Below, piece by piece: positions 1 to 16,521 of a DNA stretch of 64,000 bases. The first letter of the stretch is position 1. The number at the start of each line of letters is the position of its first letter. The stretch spans positions 62,001 through 126,000 of the forward strand of contig JAQFWX010000002.1 of assembly GCA_027605045.1 (NCBI GenBank), in the 5' to 3' direction. Source of the stretch: Phallus indusiatus. Taxonomy: Eukaryota; Basidiomycota; Agaricomycetes; Phallales; Phallaceae. The position numbers were made by a program, and so were the translations under genes. Under the pieces are notes generated by a model, which worked only from the letters and a program-made list of their open reading frames with translations, did no database searches and was not told the DNA's origin.

Positions 1-1215
1 CCTTCCGCACAAATGCAGCCTCTGGAAGTTTCACGGCCTGTTGATCAACGACCTACTGAAGTAGCAGAAGGCAAAAATGCGTCCAACGACGCGAGGCGCT
101 CGGTGGAAGTAGAGCGGATGGAGTAAGGACATCTTTATTATTTGCGTAGAACATATTGCTCATGTTATATTTCAGGAATGTTTGCGAAGCCTCTTTGCAG
201 TATCTCAAATATCACAAGGCCATGGAGATGAAGTACAATATGAATCATAAACAACCTCGTATTAGTATCGGCGGTCAACAGAAGATTAGCAACAGTACAC
301 AAGAAGCTGAAGTCAAAATCAAGGAAGAACGCTCAAAGTGGCATGAATCGGTCCACAAATTATCCACCAATTGGCCATACACACCACCCAAAGACAATCG
401 GCTTGAAAACGCCAATCGACAACTACAAGCTCTTAAACAGCAAGTTCAGGTGATTGAAGACACCCTAAACAGCGAAAACACCTCAGAAAAAGACGATTCG
501 ATGACAATAGAACAAATTGTTGCGCGCCAATCTAATTTGGCCGAACGTTTGGAGGAGATAGAGGAACACCAGGCAGATGTTGAAAATGACGTCGAACAGC
601 GTTTAGATGATCTGACCCAAAGACACGGAGACTCCTTTGAAGACTTACATTCTAATGCTCTCATCGAAGTGAAAAAGTCGACCGATCAATCAAAGCTATT
701 ACAAAAAAGCATGGATCAACTTACCAAAAATCATGAAGCATTCTCACAACAAGTCGATCAAATATATAGTCGTCAAGACGATATACTTGAAAAATCAAAC
801 AAATTACATGAAGAAAACGAAGAACTGAAGAGGCGATTGGCTATCGTACGTGCTTTTTCCCACCTCTCTTCTTTAACTTTATTTATTTGTATACCCATAG
901 TATGAAGCACGAGATATCAGTTATCGCAAGCAATTAGACGTTGCCGTTGAAGCTATGGCAAAGTTGAAACAAGAGTCCCTAAATATGCAAGACCGTACAC
1001 AGCAGTTGGCTGAAAATTTGAAAACGATTGTTATGTCTCAGGCTCGTGAACATCTTGAAGAACAATTCAGTCTGGTGAAGCAAGAAATTGATATGCAATT
1101 GAAAACAACCAAGGAAACCTTTGTTAAAGAGTTTAGAGGAAAGTATGGCCCGGCGTTCAGTTTACTCGAACAACTTAGCACTCATCTGCAAAATGCATTC
1201 AGCGAGTCGAATTAG
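1..1215 (+). CDS. C-terminal part of a coiled-coil protein (5' end outside window)
   Basis: Three exons can be joined: 1-122, 176-845 and 901-1215, with GT..AG introns at 123-175 and 846-900, and the phases close. The visible product is about 368 residues, almost all charged and heptad-rich (many E, K, Q and L), so a long coiled coil is expected. There is no enzymatic motif. It ends in a conserved-looking tail with LEEQFSLVKQEIDMQL and FRGKYGPAFSLLEQL before the stop. The start lies left of the window. I do not recognise the family with confidence; the C-terminal coiled coil of an Nup82/Nup88-type nucleoporin or another structural scaffold is possible but is a guess. It converges on the RAD3 gene, with about 160 bp between the stops. 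Confidence 0.6.
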
Positions 1216-1374
1216 GATGCTACAGTTTATCAAATAATAAGCCCCTTCTTGTAATTATAGCTAATTTGGCCTCAAAGAGGCCTTTCTCTCATATGTGGTA
1301 GGTAAAACATATTGATTTATGCACGAAATTAGTGAACACTCGTATTATAAACCCACTCTCATCTGTTATTATTA

Positions 1375-4300
1375 CTATAAATCTAAATCCATCTCATTCA
1401 ACATCTCGTCATTGATTCCACCGTCGTCGAACATTTCTTCATCATCCTGTGTCACCTGTGGCTGCGCGGCTTGCTTCTTTTTTTCTTCAGCTGCTTCGAC
1501 ATCTTGCAGAGTCCACAGAGAAATTCCCGTCTGATTTTCGTTTGGATTCTGAGAAATCGTCCGCATGAATAGTTTAGAAAGAACGATAGCCATGTCTGTT
1601 GACAAGTTCGACGCGGTTTCCGTGATATACTGGTTTATCCATCGTGGCAATTTAGCACGCTTATCGGCCCTCGCAAACCGCTTTTCAAAATGTTAGGTGT
1701 TGGCAAGTGATTCGAAAAAAGATGTGGCATATTTACTTTATCAGCAAAAACCATCAATCCCCAATCCGTTTTCCCCCGCAAAACTCGACCGACACATTGA
1801 GCAGCAGTACGCATTGCGTCGAAACCCAAGAATTCTGATTCTCGTATTCGATACGCATCGCGTAGATACTCCAAACGAGCCTAGGAAAGTGTTAACACGT
1901 TAATGGAATACAAATATACTGCAAAGTAAAAGAAGATTACCTTGAGTATACGACTTTCTGTGTATTGATATGGTACCCTTCAATCAAGATCGAAATCAAC
2001 AACTATAATTTCACAATGACTCATCCAAAATACTTGCCCAAACATAATTACAGCACGTCCATAGTTATGATCAAAATCGATTCCTTCAGAAACCTTTCCT
2101 CGGGCTACAGATAACAGTACGGCACCTCGACCATTATCACAGGCCTAGAGAAGTTTTTAATTAATTCGCATACCGAAAATAAAATTTTACCGACTCTTCG
2201 ATAATTTTCCAAGGCAATACTTGTCTCATTAGCATCGGGTGTTTCAACGAAAACTAATTTATGATTCCAGACTTCATTTAAGATTCCCTTGAGTCGCATA
2301 AGACAACCGCGTTTATGGCTGGAATACAAACATACCATATCATGCCACGCTGCAACAATAGATTCCATATACAAGTAACTCGGGAAAAAGCAACAATTCC
2401 GTCCGGAACAATCTTGCTATACTCGACGAGTATACTTCCAAAATTTCGGACGACAGCGGGATCGTTTCGAACTTCGAAACGAGAACTAATAGCTACTTGG
2501 TCACTTCCTCGAGTTGTTACCTTCCAATTGATCATAATTAATTTGAAATAAAAATAGGGCAAGGAAAAACATACCAACGGCAAGAAACAATTACGGGTCA
2601 GTGTCATCGGATAAGTTTCTTGCACCACAGGAGTAAACTGTAGCATTTTCGGATACATATCCAAAGGAGATATAGTTCCTGACGTGATAACCACACTACT
2701 GAAACGTTCGAAGACAGGCTTCATAGCTAAAGAAGGATCTAAACATCTAATTAAAATGGAAAGTTTGAATGAGAACTTCTGAAGCACGTGCATGAAGGAA
2801 TAATACTAACGTGAAATGGAAGATAGGATTCGGTACAGTTGCATTCTCTGTTTCAAAAGGCTCCAATATTAATAGGAAACCTGGGCGAATAATCAGCGAT
2901 AGTTAGGGGTCACATAATACTTTAGTTAGTAACCTTTGTCATATGTCGCTACAAGCGTTGCAAAGCTAGCAACTTTTTGCAAGGCATAATATTCGTCCAG
3001 ATTGGCAAGTTCTAATGTCCTAACCAGAGACTGTAGTCGTTCGGCGCAGAATCTAGGAGGGGAGAGTCAAAATGGCTATTTCTACTGCAGTAGCTATTGT
3101 CTTTACCGCAAGGGTCGTTTCTCTATAAACGTTATGTCTTTCAAGTGTTGGAGGAAGGAAAGAGGGGTCTCTGCTACGACATGCAAAACACGCATACGAG
3201 TCTGGTGTGATAGGTAACGCGAAGAGTCCCAGACTTGATTCGACGAAACATACCTTGAGATATTCTACGAACCGCTTGAGAAAAGCGACAAAATGTTCCG
3301 CTTTTCGAATATTTCCAGGGATGGCTTCTTTTATTAAGTCTTCAGGAAGGACTAAAAGGAGGAGATGGGTATAGGTGTGGAACTGGTTGGGGTAAACAAA
3401 CCTGGATTGGTCATGAGCGCATCAGTATCGGACTCTTCCGCTTCTTGCAAACCCTCAACCAATTTGGCGTATTCGTCCTGTAATTTTGACGCATCTGTCC
3501 GTTTAATCCTACAGAAAGGAATTGAGTTCATGTTTGAGCTATGTAAAAGGGTCAAATATTGACTCTTCGATTTTTTCACCAAGTTTAGTAACACTCCGTG
3601 CTGCAGAATCTAGCATCGGTCGTGTTAAATCGACGCTCAGAGATTCAATGCAGACGTTATCTACAAAAAGAAAGGAAAAATTTAGAGGAAAACGTATCTT
3701 ACTACTACAGAAGCTTACCGATATTGTGGGCTTCGTCAAAAACGACAATTGCCTCGTTGGACAATTCCTTTGAGACTTGGTCCGCAACTTTAGGGTCCAA
3801 TAGATAATGAAACGAATAGATTACAACGTCAACGAAAGACATCTATGAATCATTCAGAGGGTGAAGGAAGCGCGTGTTGTGGTTGTATACCATTCGACGT
3901 ATAGCGAAGTAAGGGCAAACAGTGTTCTCTCGGCCATATTGTTGAACATCCGCCAAGGTCCATATACCTGGAGGTATTAAATGGCCAGGCTCAAATTTGT
4001 TCAGTTCCTTGAAGGTGGTAAGTTGACTGCAACAGTCCGAATATTATAACGCACCTCGTGCCATTGGCAGAGAGGAACGGATCCTGGATTTTTTCGACCC
4101 TTTTCACATACAGCAGAATTGGTCAAATCACGACAACGGGCATCTATGACGCGACCTTTCTTTTCTTTTGAGACCTAGAACGGGCTTTAAAGTGAGATTT
4201 CTTCACGCTCCGGGAGATGACAAACATCTAACAGTGGGATTCAGGCAAAGATTTTTACGACTTGTCAATCCTAATCCAGTAAAGGCCATCTCTTTTGCTT

Positions 4301-4804
4301 TTTGCTCAGGCGTCTCTGCCATTGCTGTGCGATATTCCATCAGTCTTTTCAGCTCTGCTAGAGCCTTTTCAATTTCGGGTACGGTTCGAGAACAGTATAT
4401 TAATTTTCGTTTTGTAGGATAAAACTAGGAGTGGTGTTGAATATGTTCGATGTAAAGCATTTATCATACACACTTGTTGATATGATACAATGAGGGATAA
4501 GAGAGATACCGTCTTGCCGGTACCACTAGGCATTTCCAATACGCAGTGACCCTACACAAATAGTGAATCAAAATCTCTAAGACCCGAAGAATGGTTCATA
4601 CCGTCGCGTCAAGTGTGCGCTTCAAATCGCACATATACGAGTATTGCTCTACGACGTATTAGAAACAGGCCCGTCTCACAAGAGAGCGAGGTAACAAACC
4701 AGGGTATATTCGGTCATAAGGAAATATAACCTCGATCAACGGTTAAGATTTGCATTCAGTTTGACCTTTGAACTTACAGGTAAGTCATCAATGTGAAATT
4801 TCAT
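1375..4804 (-). CDS. RAD3: RAD3/XPD 5'-3' DNA helicase, TFIIH subunit
   Basis: ATP-dependent iron-sulphur DNA helicase of TFIIH, acting in nucleotide excision repair and promoter opening in the nucleus. The start at 4804 gives MKFHIDDLP, then [10 protein letters not shown] after the first intron, matching the family N-terminus. Walker A is [10 protein letters not shown] (about 4500-4540). The four Fe-S cysteines are in NLCLNP, ARCRDL, AVCEKG and LCQWHE (about 4050-4260). The DEAH box is VVFDEAHNI (about 3720-3750). Motif V/VI lies in [12 protein letters not shown] (about 2690) and [17 protein letters not shown] (about 1790), and an acidic tail ends in NEMDLDL. The gene has many small exons. 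No break was seen in the parts joined by hand. It is divergent from the Zn2Cys6 gene at 5753, with 948 bp between starts. Confidence 0.95.
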
Positions 4805-5752
4805 GTCGAGAGACAGCTGAATGTATGTGGCGTGCTACAGGTTCGGTGGCTAGAATGTATTACCTAAGATTTTGTTTTCTTGCCTGTGGTTTGTCTGCAG
4901 TGCGACGTCCGAGTCGCACCTTCCGAGTTCCCGTTTTAAAGTTAACTCTGTGGTTCTGTTTATTGGAAATTAATATGTGCTCAGAAGTTCCACCACGCCA
5001 CAAGCCATCCCCTGATTGCTGTTAGTTCGAGACTATCTTGAAACTATAAGTGATACCACATAAATGTGGCGTCAGAATATTAGATCTTCAGAACCGGTAA
5101 GCTTTCAAAACATCATATAATCGAAAGTTGACATTCCACATTTGACAATCTTTGAAATGATCCGCCTATCGATCTGGCTTTCTGTCATAAGGGTGGTTGC
5201 ATGCGACCGGACTCGCCTTTCAAACTATGTTTACCATGCGACTCGCTGCGCGATGGAGTCATTGGGAACTTGATGCACGATGCATGACAATTAGATTCAT
5301 CAGTGCCCTTCGGACATTGTGTAACGCCGTGCGGATAAGCCCAGCTACGAAGATGGAAGTAATTTAAATTTAGGTTGGTGTGATGTCCCAAATGACAGCA
5401 TTCGAATTACTATTAAGTTGGTGTTAGCAAATGGTTTGTATGATAAGCAATAGAATTTCCGTAATGTTATATAGGAAGAATTATTAAAATACAACGAAGA
5501 GATTGTTAACTATTGGGTTTGTGTAAATTACTGCGTGTTGTTTTATTGGATTTATATAAAGGTGATTGCTTTGAGGGAAGCCTTCGTTCCTGCCGATTGA
5601 ACGCCTCAGCGGCCTTTGTCACCTGACTGACACTAAATCCAACCTTCAACTGCTGATATCAACCTGCGACATCTGCACCAACAATTTGCCGACTGAGATT
5701 TGCTTTCCTTCGGTGATACAGCTCTCAGAATTTCGCAATACAGGGAGAATAA
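4805..5752. promoter_or_regulatory. Divergent intergenic region between RAD3 and a Zn2Cys6 regulator
   Basis: No convincing gene is seen; short ORFs here have no recognisable motif or splice support. It should hold both promoters. The only clear core element is the TATA-like sequence at 5551-5560. Confidence 0.5.
5551..5560 (+). promoter_or_regulatory. TATA-like element upstream of the Zn2Cys6 gene
   Basis: TTTATATAAA lies about 190 bp before the ATG at 5753, in a spacing that allows a 5' UTR. Base composition alone could produce it. Confidence 0.35.
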
Positions 5753-8700
5753 ATGGCAGACCAGCATTATTATTACCACCATCAACAACACCCTCCAAAC
5801 CAGCGTCCTGGCCACGCTCAGTCCTCCCGGGCGGCAACTTCACAGTCAAGGTCAGACCAGCCTCCCCCAATCGATCCGACTCTATCCGCCATGTATCCTT
5901 CGTATTATCCACAATATGACAGTAGACAACAGCAGCGTCACCAGCATCAAGTCATGCACCCATCCCCATCCGATGCCTCAGATTCAATTGCCAGTCCCAG
6001 CACAGATATTTCAAACATCAATGGCAAACGCCCCGCCCCGGCTCCAACGGAAGATCCTAAAAGAGTTCGAACAGATGATCCTTTAGCTCAAAAGTCGACG
6101 GTTGAAAAAGATCTACCTTCAAAACCCAAGTCGACACGCGGTTCAAGGTGCGTTCACACCCTTTTAAAGTGCCTTCAGGCAGACCTCCAACTTTGTTAAG
6201 AGCATGTACCGTGTGTCGGCGACAAAAGATGAAATGTGTTGGTGCCGAGAATGGCGGTCCCTGTAAACGATGTCAAACTGGCGGAACCGAGTGCATATTC
6301 GAGGAATCAAACAGAGGGAAAAGATCATCCAAGTTTATATATCCTCCTACTCAACTTATACGTATTTTCTAACTCGAATTTCAGGAAACACGAGTTACTG
6401 ACGCGCTCATTGCGGAAAATGGAACGGACACTAGATACCGTTCTGCGCTCACTCAGTAATCCTGGCATGAGTGCCTTTGCTTCGGGAATGGTTTCTCGCT
6501 CTCCGTCTCCTTCCATTCAAAATCAAACCGCTCAAACCCAAAACCTTCTTAACTCTCCTTCATCCCCTACGAGTGCCGAAGCATCTCCAGGTGTTTATCT
6601 ACCTAGTTCACCCAAGTTGCACTCACTACCAGATAATGAACTAAACCCTCTTGGCTTGCTTGCTGAAGCTAGTTTGTCCAACAGAAGAGCTAACCAATCG
6701 TCTTCTAATCGCATGTTACCAAATTCGTTACAGCCAGAAGATATCAAAAATGTTGGGGTAGCAAGTGATGTATACTTCAAACCAGGTTAGGACATCATCA
6801 TTAGCGGCTTCTATTCGGTTTTATTTTACCTTAACTTAAAAGGTCCTATGACTATTTTGCCTTTACGAAGACTCTATATTGAGCGTCAAATTCAACCGGA
6901 GATGCTAAGTTTTGTCAGTACACAGGAAGTAGTTGATTTCTTCAACATGTAAGTTATTTTTACTTTGTTTTGAATTTTATCTAACACTATGGCATTAGCT
7001 ATTTCGGGCACATGAATGTAAGGGAATAGCACCAATGAACTTTGATTTGCCTAGTGATATAGCCGTCCGTTTAGCATCACTGCAGTCTCCTTGAGAAAGA
7101 TTTACACACACCATCATTTGTCTGTTCACGGTCACCATTCTTATTAACAACCAGTACGTACACCGCTTCTTCCCGTCTCACCATGTTAAATCGTCGGGTT
7201 CCCTTCTCAGTATGCGCGATTGCATCGAAATTTTACCTTCAAAAGCCGGAATTGCATTTAAGATTAACCACTTTAGCCAAAAGTCTAGCCTTTAGTGTTC
7301 CAGAAAGGGGCTATAAATCAGTAGAGGTATGAATAGTCAAGCAGCAATTAGTCTGGCGTGTGCTTGACCATATAGTAGATTGTTCAAGCATATCTGCTTC
7401 TAGCATTATGGGGTTGTGGTCCGGTCGAAAGGTTTGAACAGGATAAAACATGGCTTTTACTTGGGATGGGCATTCGGTATGTCCCCATCGTACTAATTGG
7501 AATTCTCATTTAACTTTTCCTAGTATGGCCACAGACTTGAATCTTCATCGAAAATCCAATTTGGACGTTAGCTCAATGATTGCTGACGAAGAAAGGTCTC
7601 GAGCACGAGAGATTTTGAATCGAGAAAGAACGTGGTTGTACGTTTAATGTTATCAAACATGATTGAAAAGGACCTATTATTTTCGTTTTTTAGATTATGT
7701 TTTGCACTTGATAGGAGTATCAGTGCTCAAATGGGTAAACCGCATTCAATCAAAGAAGAGTATGTAAATCACTCGTAGTTCTGTTACTTTTAACTCAATT
7801 TCCGTAAAAAAGCTTCATCATACGCAATGCCAACAATTGGTGGAGAAGCCCGCTATCCATTATGTCTGATATATCTTTATGCTCCTACGTGGTTGGTTTG
7901 ATATCCGTTTTCTTACATATGGAACATAGTATGATACTAATCGTGCATAAATTTAGGAATTGCAAAGAATTCTTTCGCGTAGCCTCGACTTCTTGTACTC
8001 GGGGACATCCACCGCATCAGGTCTACAGACGGATTGTGACTATCTACTGGTCACCAAGACGATTGAGACACAAATTATGGCCTGGAGCTCAGAAGCTGGA
8101 TTGCGTAGAGCGGAACTAGGTAGGCTACTTTATAATTATTGTACAAGAGGCCGAAGTGTGATTCATAATTGATAGCCGATCAGCCGGATGCGGATTATCG
8201 TTCTATGATCAGGGATTTCTATCTCAATTACGCGTTACTGGTTGTAAATTCGTTTGGCCTGCAAAATGCCTTGGAGCGGTCGCGCGTTGATTTAGGACAT
8301 TTCTTTGCAAGGTGTTATGGTGCTGCTCAGACAGTTGCCACGATAGTTAGGGATGAACTTGGCCCTTCTGGGAGATTACGTTACTGCACAGACACCAATT
8401 TCGTTCAAATCTCATACGCCATTTTAAGCTTATTGAAGGTGCATTTACTTCTCTCTCCTCCGGATATGATCTGATACTTTCCTTCCAGTATTTCCGACCG
8501 GAATTTCGCCCCTTTCTTGAGAACGAGCAAAAGACTATATCTCTCATTAGGGATGTTGCTGACTGGCTGGACAAAGTCGCTGTAGGGCCATTACACACAC
8601 CAGCACTTTATTCATCGTTTTTAAAAGTTCTAATCGCTGCCAAATTTGACAATTATCTTCCTGGCCAATCAACAGGATCCGAGTCGTCGAACCTCAGCGG

Positions 8701-9189
8701 AGAGCAACAGGTCAATGGTGTAGCGATAGAAAGTGCAGCACCAAACACCAATTCGCTTATGTTGAATAATACCCAATATCCAATAATAGGTTTAGATAAT
8801 AACGCAGACGACTTCTTCCAATCTGCTGGTGAAATGGGTCCTGCGGCGGATATAAGCATATTCCCTCCGCGAATGGCCGATTCAAGAACGGACTCTTCTA
8901 ACGTGATATCTATGGATAGCATCTTGAGTAGCGATTTTTGGGATAGCGTCCTTGTACCAGGTGCGTTTTTCTTTAAAAAAAATATGAATTGCAAGGACGT
9001 GAAGAATTAATTCCCTTCTTAGGTTATTCTCAATCATTAGAAGGCCTTAGCGCGGGTTTTGTATATGGAGCGAATGGAAATTCAGGATATATTGCTTCAC
9101 GATTATGCTCCCCAATAACATCTACTGTTCATACGCCCCTGTTAACCTCGGGAGCTGACTTGGTTGCATGCCAGTTGGGTGACAGTTAG
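5753..9189 (+). CDS. Zn2Cys6 fungal-type transcription factor
   Basis: Nuclear DNA-binding regulator. A Gln/His/Pro-rich N-terminus of about 130 residues (starting MADQHYYYHHQQ) is followed by a binuclear zinc cluster, CTVCRRQKMKC then CKRCQTGGTEC. A linker and short coiled coil (HELLTRSLRKMERTLDTVL) follow, then the fungal-specific transcription factor homology region (CAIASKFYLQKPELH, GMGIRMATDLNLHRK, RERTWLLCFALDRS). The tail is Ser/Asn-rich and probably activating. The first intron, 6148-6200, uses the acceptor TTAAG; only that choice restores the frame into the zinc cluster. A 19-nt micro-exon at 6999-7017 encodes YFGHMN. The architecture resembles basidiomycete Leu3/PrtT-like regulators, but the target genes cannot be told from the sequence. 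It is convergent with the methyltransferase. Confidence 0.88.
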
Positions 9190-9336
9190 CTCGAAAGGAA
9201 AGTGCACGCATGCGTGTAATCTAGTCTACGTGTTCATATTTGCATTTTAGTGCCTTCAATAGGCATGTAGGTATATGTATCTTTCGACCCTGTAGTGTTG
9301 TATTAATCCAAAGATAAAAATATTTACATGGTACAA

Positions 9337-10668
9337 TCATATCCAGCCTATTTGATAGTAGCGATACACAACATCTTCCCTTCCCTCATCGGCGTAGGCA
9401 TCGCATATGATATCTTCTTGTGACAAAATGGCCAAGTCCCATAATGCATCATCTAGCTGAAGTCTGGAAGTTCGACGGTTCGCATGCACATCTTCAATGA
9501 TCGAGAATACCGTCTCTATTTTTTGTGATTCTTTGGCATGAGTACTTCTTAGGGGAATAATTAGATGGAAAAGTGGATAAACGTCTTTGGAATGGGGATC
9601 GACTTTTGAGAAATCATGAGGCTCCCATACACGGTAAGAAGGCTTTTTGAGAAAGTGCTGAATGCAACTTTTGACCCAAACGGCATGAATATCTTCATAA
9701 ATGATATCCGTTCCTAGTATGACATCAAAAGTCATACTATGAATACCATCTGTTCCCTGTTTCTCAGGAAAAGACCGGGCTTCATGAATTTCGGCCCAAT
9801 CGAGTAGAGATGCTCGAACGACGGGGAAGTGAGCGCATAAAGGGGAATTAACTTCAGGTTCAGAACCAAGACCTGCATTTATGGACTCTCTTTGCTCAGG
9901 GAAGTTTTCGGACAGATTGAAACATAAATTAGAAAAGACTGAAGGGTGAAAATCCGTCGCTACGACTGAGATATCAATGTTTTGGTCGCAAAGGGATTGT
10001 GAATCGCGAAAGAACTGTTGGAGTAATTTGCCGTGTATAATGGATGTCAATCCTGTCCCAGCTCCCAATTCTAATGTTTTAAGCGAGGACGATGTGGATA
10101 ATAACCGTGGCGAAATACCGAAAACCTCTGGAGTCTCCGTCATGAGCTGCGACAAGACGCATGAACCGCCCCATGTCTTCGTTCCAACGCTGGTGGTGTC
10201 AGATGACTCTAGAGGTGCATCTCGGATCAACACAGAAAGATGTCCAGCATTTGTCTGAAAAATGAATGTCCTGGTTAAAGCCCCAGACGCAGTCTCCCCA
10301 GCACAAATGGCCAGAATAGCTGCAGCACGCTCGGTAATAAAGTTATCCTGATGTTCATTAGGCTCTTTGGTGTATTTTGATATAAATCGGGTAAGCCATT
10401 GAATTGAGAATGAGCGTTCGAAAACGTCTGTTCGAATCGCTTCTATGGCTGCTTGTTCGGCGTGAACGCGGCTGGTTGTCAAAAGATACGCTTGTGCGGT
10501 ATCTGCCGCCGTCTTGTCCTCCTTTCGGCGGATACTGGAGCCTCTAACTTCGGGTATGAAGATTCGATGGAGTAGTGTCAGAGCATTGAACAGCTCGTTG
10601 TTTGAACACGAGTCAACCGATCTCAGAGGCGGTAAGAAGACGCTTGGAGGGTGCATTGCATTGTCCAT
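9337..10668 (-). CDS. Family-16 SAM-dependent protein methyltransferase
   Basis: Single exon, 443 residues. The Rossmann-type SAM site is clear: motif I LELGAGTGL (about residues 199-207), post-I strand VVATDFHPSVFSNL (about 236), and DVILGTDIIYED (about 318), the position of the D/E-x-x-Y element typical of METTL21/FAM86-type enzymes. WGGSCVLSQLM before motif I is the usual lead-in. The family mainly methylates lysines in translation factors and chaperones; yeast EFM2/EFM3 are the closest by size and layout, but the substrate is inference. The long N-terminal helical region (residues 1-150) resembles that of the EFM2/FAM86 branch. It lies 147 bp from the stop of the converging transcription factor gene. 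Confidence 0.82.
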   Translation of the reverse strand: MDNAMHPPSVFLPPLRSVDSCSNNELFNALTLLHRIFIPEVRGSSIRRKEDKTAADTAQAYLLTTSRVHAEQAAIEAIRTDVFERSFSIQWLTRFISKYTKEPNEHQDNFITERAAAILAICAGETASGALTRTFIFQTNAGHLSVLIRDAPLESSDTTSVGTKTWGGSCVLSQLMTETPEVFGISPRLLSTSSSLKTLELGAGTGLTSIIHGKLLQQFFRDSQSLCDQNIDISVVATDFHPSVFSNLCFNLSENFPEQRESINAGLGSEPEVNSPLCAHFPVVRASLLDWAEIHEARSFPEKQGTDGIHSMTFDVILGTDIIYEDIHAVWVKSCIQHFLKKPSYRVWEPHDFSKVDPHSKDVYPLFHLIIPLRSTHAKESQKIETVFSIIEDVHANRRTSRLQLDDALWDLAILSQEDIICDAYADEGREDVVYRYYQIGWI

Positions 10669-10751
10669 GGTCTACGTGTGACTAAAATTACTGACTGATA
10701 CAAGTGCTACTAGTACATCGATGTGAAAGGTGTTAACGTAGCTCGTGGGTA

Positions 10752-12527
10752 CTATGAACAATTCAAATTTACTCTGATGGCTTCTTTAGAAACGACCTTC
10801 ATAAGATTCACTACAGGATCCACCTGGCCCTCCAAACCCCTTTGTGCATCGTTATAACTCTCCGTCGCATAATTAAAATGTCGACGTCTCGACTCGCCAA
10901 GGCACGCGTCTATCTCAGACATGATACCCACTTTAACGGTCTGCAAGGCTTCGAAAACTGGGTTGGGTTTCGCATTCGTAAGAAAGCCTTCATTCAAGTC
11001 TTGAAAGACCTGGTGTAATCCGTCCTCGTTCATCTGCTGATTATTTGACAACTAAAAAATTTAAGAAATATATTTGTAGGTTTAGGCAAAAGAAATTATG
11101 TACCGATGTAAATCTAGTCGCGATATCTGAAGCATCGGAAGATACGAGACTGAGAGGAGATGTGTCCGTGAGGTCATTGAGTTTTTTAGAAAGTTCATCT
11201 AGATCCGTCAAATTGCCGAGAGCTAATTCCTGATCCTTAGTAGCTGTATGCGTCCTTTTGAGTTCAGATATCTGATCACTCCAGTCACGGCGATCACGCT
11301 CGAACTCGTCTTCCTGATCGTCGATATGGGCATTGAGAGACTGCAATCGTTGTTCGAGATCGGTAATGCGTTTGACTAGATCTTCATGATCGACTACGAG
11401 TGAGGGTCTTTCTTCTCTTAACGCGTCCATCTTCTCGACCTGCTTGCGCTGCTTTTCTTGCCTCATTTTCATCAGATTCTTTACCCGAGCGACTCGTTCC
11501 TTGAAAGATGCTATTTCGTTGAGTAACTCTGCATGGGCATCGTCCTTCTGAGTTGAAACGAGTGGTAACGACCAGAATCCAGTTTCGTGTAATTTTTGAT
11601 AAATTTCATGGAACGCGCCTTCTAGTTTCCGTCTTGCAGCAGGCACTTCGCTATGCCTGTCCTTGACTTGTTCTTCTAAATTTAATCTAGAACCTGGGGG
11701 TGCTAGATTGAGAAGCGATTGACTTAGTTCTAGGGCGTGTTCTTGATCTTTGAGCTCTTGGTATTTCTTCGTTGCGCTGACAATAAGGCTAATTGTCCTC
11801 ATATGAATAAAGAAATTGTTTGTGCAAGTTGAAATCAAACTTACGCGATTCGCCTTTTCCACGTATGCGTGTCGTTGCTGTAAAACTTGTTGGCAGCATC
11901 TGGGTCCGCATTGCCAGAAACATCGCGTGGCATATTAAAGCTAATCAGAGACGTGGTGGGGGAAGATATGACCGATTCCACTGTGACAGGAGTTTGTATC
12001 GCGTCCCTGTCGTAATCGACTATGGCGTGCGGTATCGAAGTTGCTACCTGCAACGGCCGGTCGACGCGGTTCGGAATGGAATTAGGCAGTCGATCTCCGT
12101 CCCAAGTTTGAATTTTGGAAGAGAGGGGTGCTTGGGGTGCTAGAAGTTTTAGGCGTGGGTCTGATCTCCGCTTGCCTTCCCACTCAGGTTCGCCAGGATG
12201 AGCGAAAAGACATTCCGACGGATGATTACTGTATTTGCACCCATTGCGCACGGGTCGTTTATTCTCGTCGAAGTACTACATTGTCCATCATAAGAATGAC
12301 TGAACATATGTCTTAAACAAGGGAGGAAATTGACCTTGCAACGATCCGGAACCACCTCCCAAAATTCACTATCCTCGGGGTGCATGTACCGACATTGAAA
12401 TGCATTATCTCTACAACCTCCGTGTATGGGACTACCGTTTTTGGTAAAATTCTAGAACTCAGTGAGAAAAAAAATGTAAGACGTAAAAAAACTCTAAAAT
12501 TACTTTGCACCGCGAGTATTTGGGCAT
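10752..12527 (-). CDS. Two-CCCH zinc-finger, coiled-coil protein
   Basis: Start at 12527 (MPKYSRCKNFTKNG). The N-terminus carries two CCCH-type fingers. The first is C-x13-C-x6-C-x3-H, ending GCRDNAFQCRYMHP. The second is C-x9-C-x8-C-x3-H, ending GCKYSNHPSECLFAHP. Both spacings are wider than the canonical C-x7/8-C-x5-C-x3-H. A short disordered linker follows, then about 300 residues of strong coiled coil (LEEQVKDRHSEVPAARRKL, RITDLEQRLQSLNAH). Introns are placed after RCK twice, after RRIA and before LSNNQQ, and the phases close. CCCH fingers of this kind usually bind RNA, so a cytoplasmic or nuclear RNA-binding scaffold is plausible; no specific function is known to me. It lies tandem downstream of YME1, with 345 bp between. 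Confidence 0.7.
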
Positions 12528-12872
12528 TAGAAATTATTGAAATCTGAAACGAGTTGAACCTAATTATGTAAATGGATCTGCAGATCTTGGGCAGATGCCG
12601 CCGGCATCATAGTCCTGTTATGTTTACCAGCCCGTTCTTTACGATACATCGATACGTCATGCATCTTAAGCAATACTACAATTTCGTGACTCTAATCTAT
12701 CGCAGAGACCACAAATTATGAGGAGACAAGCCACGAATTATCACGTTTTCCAATTAGGTGGAAAAATAATATGAGTGAAAAGCTTCAAGTTCAAAGTCGG
12801 CAATGTAATCGTTGCACCCAAGAAATTCATCAGATTATGATTATATTACCCCTATACAAATAATGTATTGAC
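12528..12872. other. Spacer between YME1 and the CCCH gene
   Basis: AT-rich. It should hold the YME1 3' UTR and the promoter of the CCCH gene. No gene or clear element seen. Confidence 0.4.

Positions 12873-16521
<3,649 letters not shown>

Noticed and set aside
12595..12615. Short GC-rich inverted sequence (TGCCG-C-CGGCA)
   Set aside because: Short arms and no partner site nearby; consistent with chance.
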